From NCBI GenBank assembly GCA_028869725.1, contig JAGWRJ010000873.1:1-8017 (forward strand): a stretch of DNA of 8,017 nt, in the 5' to 3' direction. The position numbers and the translations under genes are program-made. This document shows, one piece after another, positions 6,656-8,017 of this stretch; positions within the stretch are counted from its first letter, which is position 1, and each line of letters starts with the position of its first letter. Source of the DNA: Alphaproteobacteria bacterium. Its GTDB lineage: Bacteria; Pseudomonadota; Alphaproteobacteria; Micropepsales; Micropepsaceae. The notes beneath the pieces are model-generated. The model was not told the origin of the DNA. It ran no database searches and saw only the letters and a program-made list of their open reading frames with translations.

Positions 6656-8017
6656 ATGAAATCTGTGTCGCGTCGCACGCCTGGAAAGGCGGCGTTACTC
6701 ATTGGCTTGGGAGCCATGAGCCTTTGGGCGGCCTCCGGAGGGCCAGCTGCGGCGGTACCCAGCTTTGCGCGCCAAACCGGCCTTGCTTGCGAGGCCTGCC
6801 ATACCGTGTTTCCCGAGCTGACACCGTTTGGCCGTCGCTTCAAACTCAATGGTTACATTATCAACAACCGCGAGCAGATCCAGGACGAGACGGCGCGGCG
6901 GCGTAGCCTCGAGCTGAGCTTTTTCTCTCCCGTCTCGGCGATGTTCGTTGCGTCGTACCTGCACAGCTCAAAAGCACAACCGGACAGCAGTGGTCTGGGC
7001 AGGGCCCAGAACGACACCACATCGTTCCCGCAGCAGCTGAGCCTGTTCTATGCCGGCGAAATCACGCCGCACATCGGCAGCTTCATTCAGCTGACCTATG
7101 ATCCGACGAGCGGCTCGATTGGCATGGACAACACCGATATCCGTTACGCCGACGCCATGATGTGGGAAGGATCCAAATTCAACTGGGGTATCAGCCTCAA
7201 TAACAATCCGACGGTACAGGATCTGTGGAACACGGTTCCTGCCTGGTATAATCCCTACATGACCGGCGCCGCTGCCGCGTCACCAGAAGCGGCGACGCTG
7301 ATCGACCAGTCCCTCGCAGGCAATATCGCCGGTGCTACAGTTTACGGCATGCTCAATGACACCTGGTACGGCGAGGTTGGTGTTTACACATCTGCACCGC
7401 AGGGGGTCGGGCAGCCTTATGACACTGCTGCCAACACGTTGATCAGCGGCGGTGCGCCATACTGGCGATTTGCTGGTGAATGGGATTGGGGCGTCAATTC
7501 GTTCGAGGTTGGAACCTACGGCATGGCCGCGCACACGCGCTTTGCGGGCGCCTGCAACGTGCTCACCCAGTTGACCGATGCAAATGGCAATCCGGTCAAC
7601 GTGTACACGACCTCATCCGGACCCTGCCAGACCTTGTCCGCAGGCCCAACGGATGATTACGTCGACGTCGCCTTCGACACGCAGTACCAGTATATCGCAG
7701 AGCATAACATCTTCTCGTTCGAGGCGACCTGGATCCATGAGGACCGGACGCTCAACAGCACAATCAACGCGTCTAACATCGCCAACGGTACGAACTTCAA
7801 GGCGACAAGCGCGAATCTCGATACCGCGCGGGCGAGCTTCTCATACTTCTACAACCGGACCATCGGCGGCAGTATCGACCTGTTCGATACGTTCGGTGGT
7901 CGCGAGCCGCTGGTGTTCAGTTCACGAAATGGAAAGCCGGACAGCGACGGTATCACCCTGGAAGCCGACTACCTGCCATGGCTTAACACCAAGCTCGGTT
8001 TGGCCTACACCATCTAC
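6656..8017 (+). CDS. cyc2: Cyc2-like fused monohaem cytochrome-porin (outer-membrane electron-uptake protein), 3' end cut by window
   Basis: 454 codons are seen with no stop before the edge. A basic n-region (KSVSRR) and a hydrophobic core lead to GPAAA, a likely Sec cleavage site near residue 33. The mature protein starts with the Cyc2 haem block: FARQTG (37-42), CEACH (45-49, covalent haem c, H49 proximal), FPELTPFGR (52-60) and FKLNGY (62-67). The rest consists of alternating polar/aromatic strands with Gly/Asn/Asp-rich turns, as in an outer-membrane beta-barrel; the last visible stretch, KLGLAYTIY, looks like a late strand, so probably only a few dozen residues are missing. Known Cyc2 proteins pass electrons from extracellular Fe(II) through the haem to periplasmic cytochromes. 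The start ATG has GAGGGGA (6644-6650) in front. A c2-type cytochrome is encoded divergently, a natural electron acceptor. Family membership is strong; Fe(II) as substrate is inferred, since homologues occur in bacteria not known to oxidize iron. Confidence 0.82.
   Translation, partial: MKSVSRRTPGKAALLIGLGAMSLWAASGGPAAAVPSFARQTGLACEACHTVFPELTPFGRRFKLNGYIINNREQIQDETARRRSLELSFFSPVSAMFVASYLHSSKAQPDSSGLGRAQNDTTSFPQQLSLFYAGEITPHIGSFIQLTYDPTSGSIGMDNTDIRYADAMMWEGSKFNWGISLNNNPTVQDLWNTVPAWYNPYMTGAAAASPEAATLIDQSLAGNIAGATVYGMLNDTWYGEVGVYTSAPQGVGQPYDTAANTLISGGAPYWRFAGEWDWGVNSFEVGTYGMAAHTRFAGACNVLTQLTDANGNPVNVYTTSSGPCQTLSAGPTDDYVDVAFDTQYQYIAEHNIFSFEATWIHEDRTLNSTINASNIANGTNFKATSANLDTARASFSYFYNRTIGGSIDLFDTFGGREPLVFSSRNGKPDSDGITLEADYLPWLNTKLGLAYTIY

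Noticed and set aside
6656..8017. MtrB/PioB-type separate porin or ordinary di-haem peroxidase
   Set aside because: There is only one CXXCH and it is fused to the barrel, whereas MtrB/PioB porins work with a separate multihaem cytochrome and peroxidases carry two haem sites and no barrel.

Overview
The window carries six complete genes and two genes cut by its edges. The DNA is moderately GC-rich. The etfB-etfA-hbd gene order, the cytochrome c2-type protein and the overall gene style suggest a proteobacterium, most likely an alphaproteobacterium. Rhodospirillales or Acetobacteraceae is a guess, because no rRNA or lineage marker is present.

Left part (1-3058, + strand): the 3' end of a GNAT N-acetyltransferase gene, then cimA (citramalate synthase, first step of threonine-independent isoleucine synthesis), then a RarD/EamA-type inner-membrane transporter gene. 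Middle part (3192-5793, - strand): a compact operon read right to left. It encodes both electron transfer flavoprotein subunits (etfB, etfA, with a 1-nt stop/start overlap) and 3-hydroxyacyl/3-hydroxybutyryl-CoA dehydrogenase. This is a fatty-acid or short-chain acyl-CoA oxidation module that passes electrons to the quinone pool. A likely sigma-70-type promoter with a perfect TTGACA lies upstream of etfB.

Right part (6027-8017): a divergent pair. On the - strand is a small periplasmic class I cytochrome c of the c2 type. On the + strand, running off the right edge, is an outer-membrane protein with a signal peptide, one CEACH haem site inside the block FARQTG...CEACH...FPELTPFGR..FKL.GY, and then a long beta-barrel region. 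This is the layout of the fused cytochrome-porin Cyc2, the outer-membrane Fe(II) oxidase of iron-oxidizing bacteria. With a soluble cytochrome c encoded next to it, the pair looks like a minimal extracellular electron-uptake route: Fe(II) or another outside donor, to Cyc2-like porin, to periplasmic cytochrome c, to respiratory chain. The shared 245-bp control region holds a 14-bp FixK/FNR-type match and a stem-loop in each presumed leader.

The Cyc2-like gene and its divergent cytochrome are the noteworthy system here. The rest is ordinary core metabolism. An organism with both modules could be a heterotroph or mixotroph able to take electrons from iron, but the substrate of the Cyc2-like protein is inferred from the family and is not shown by the sequence.
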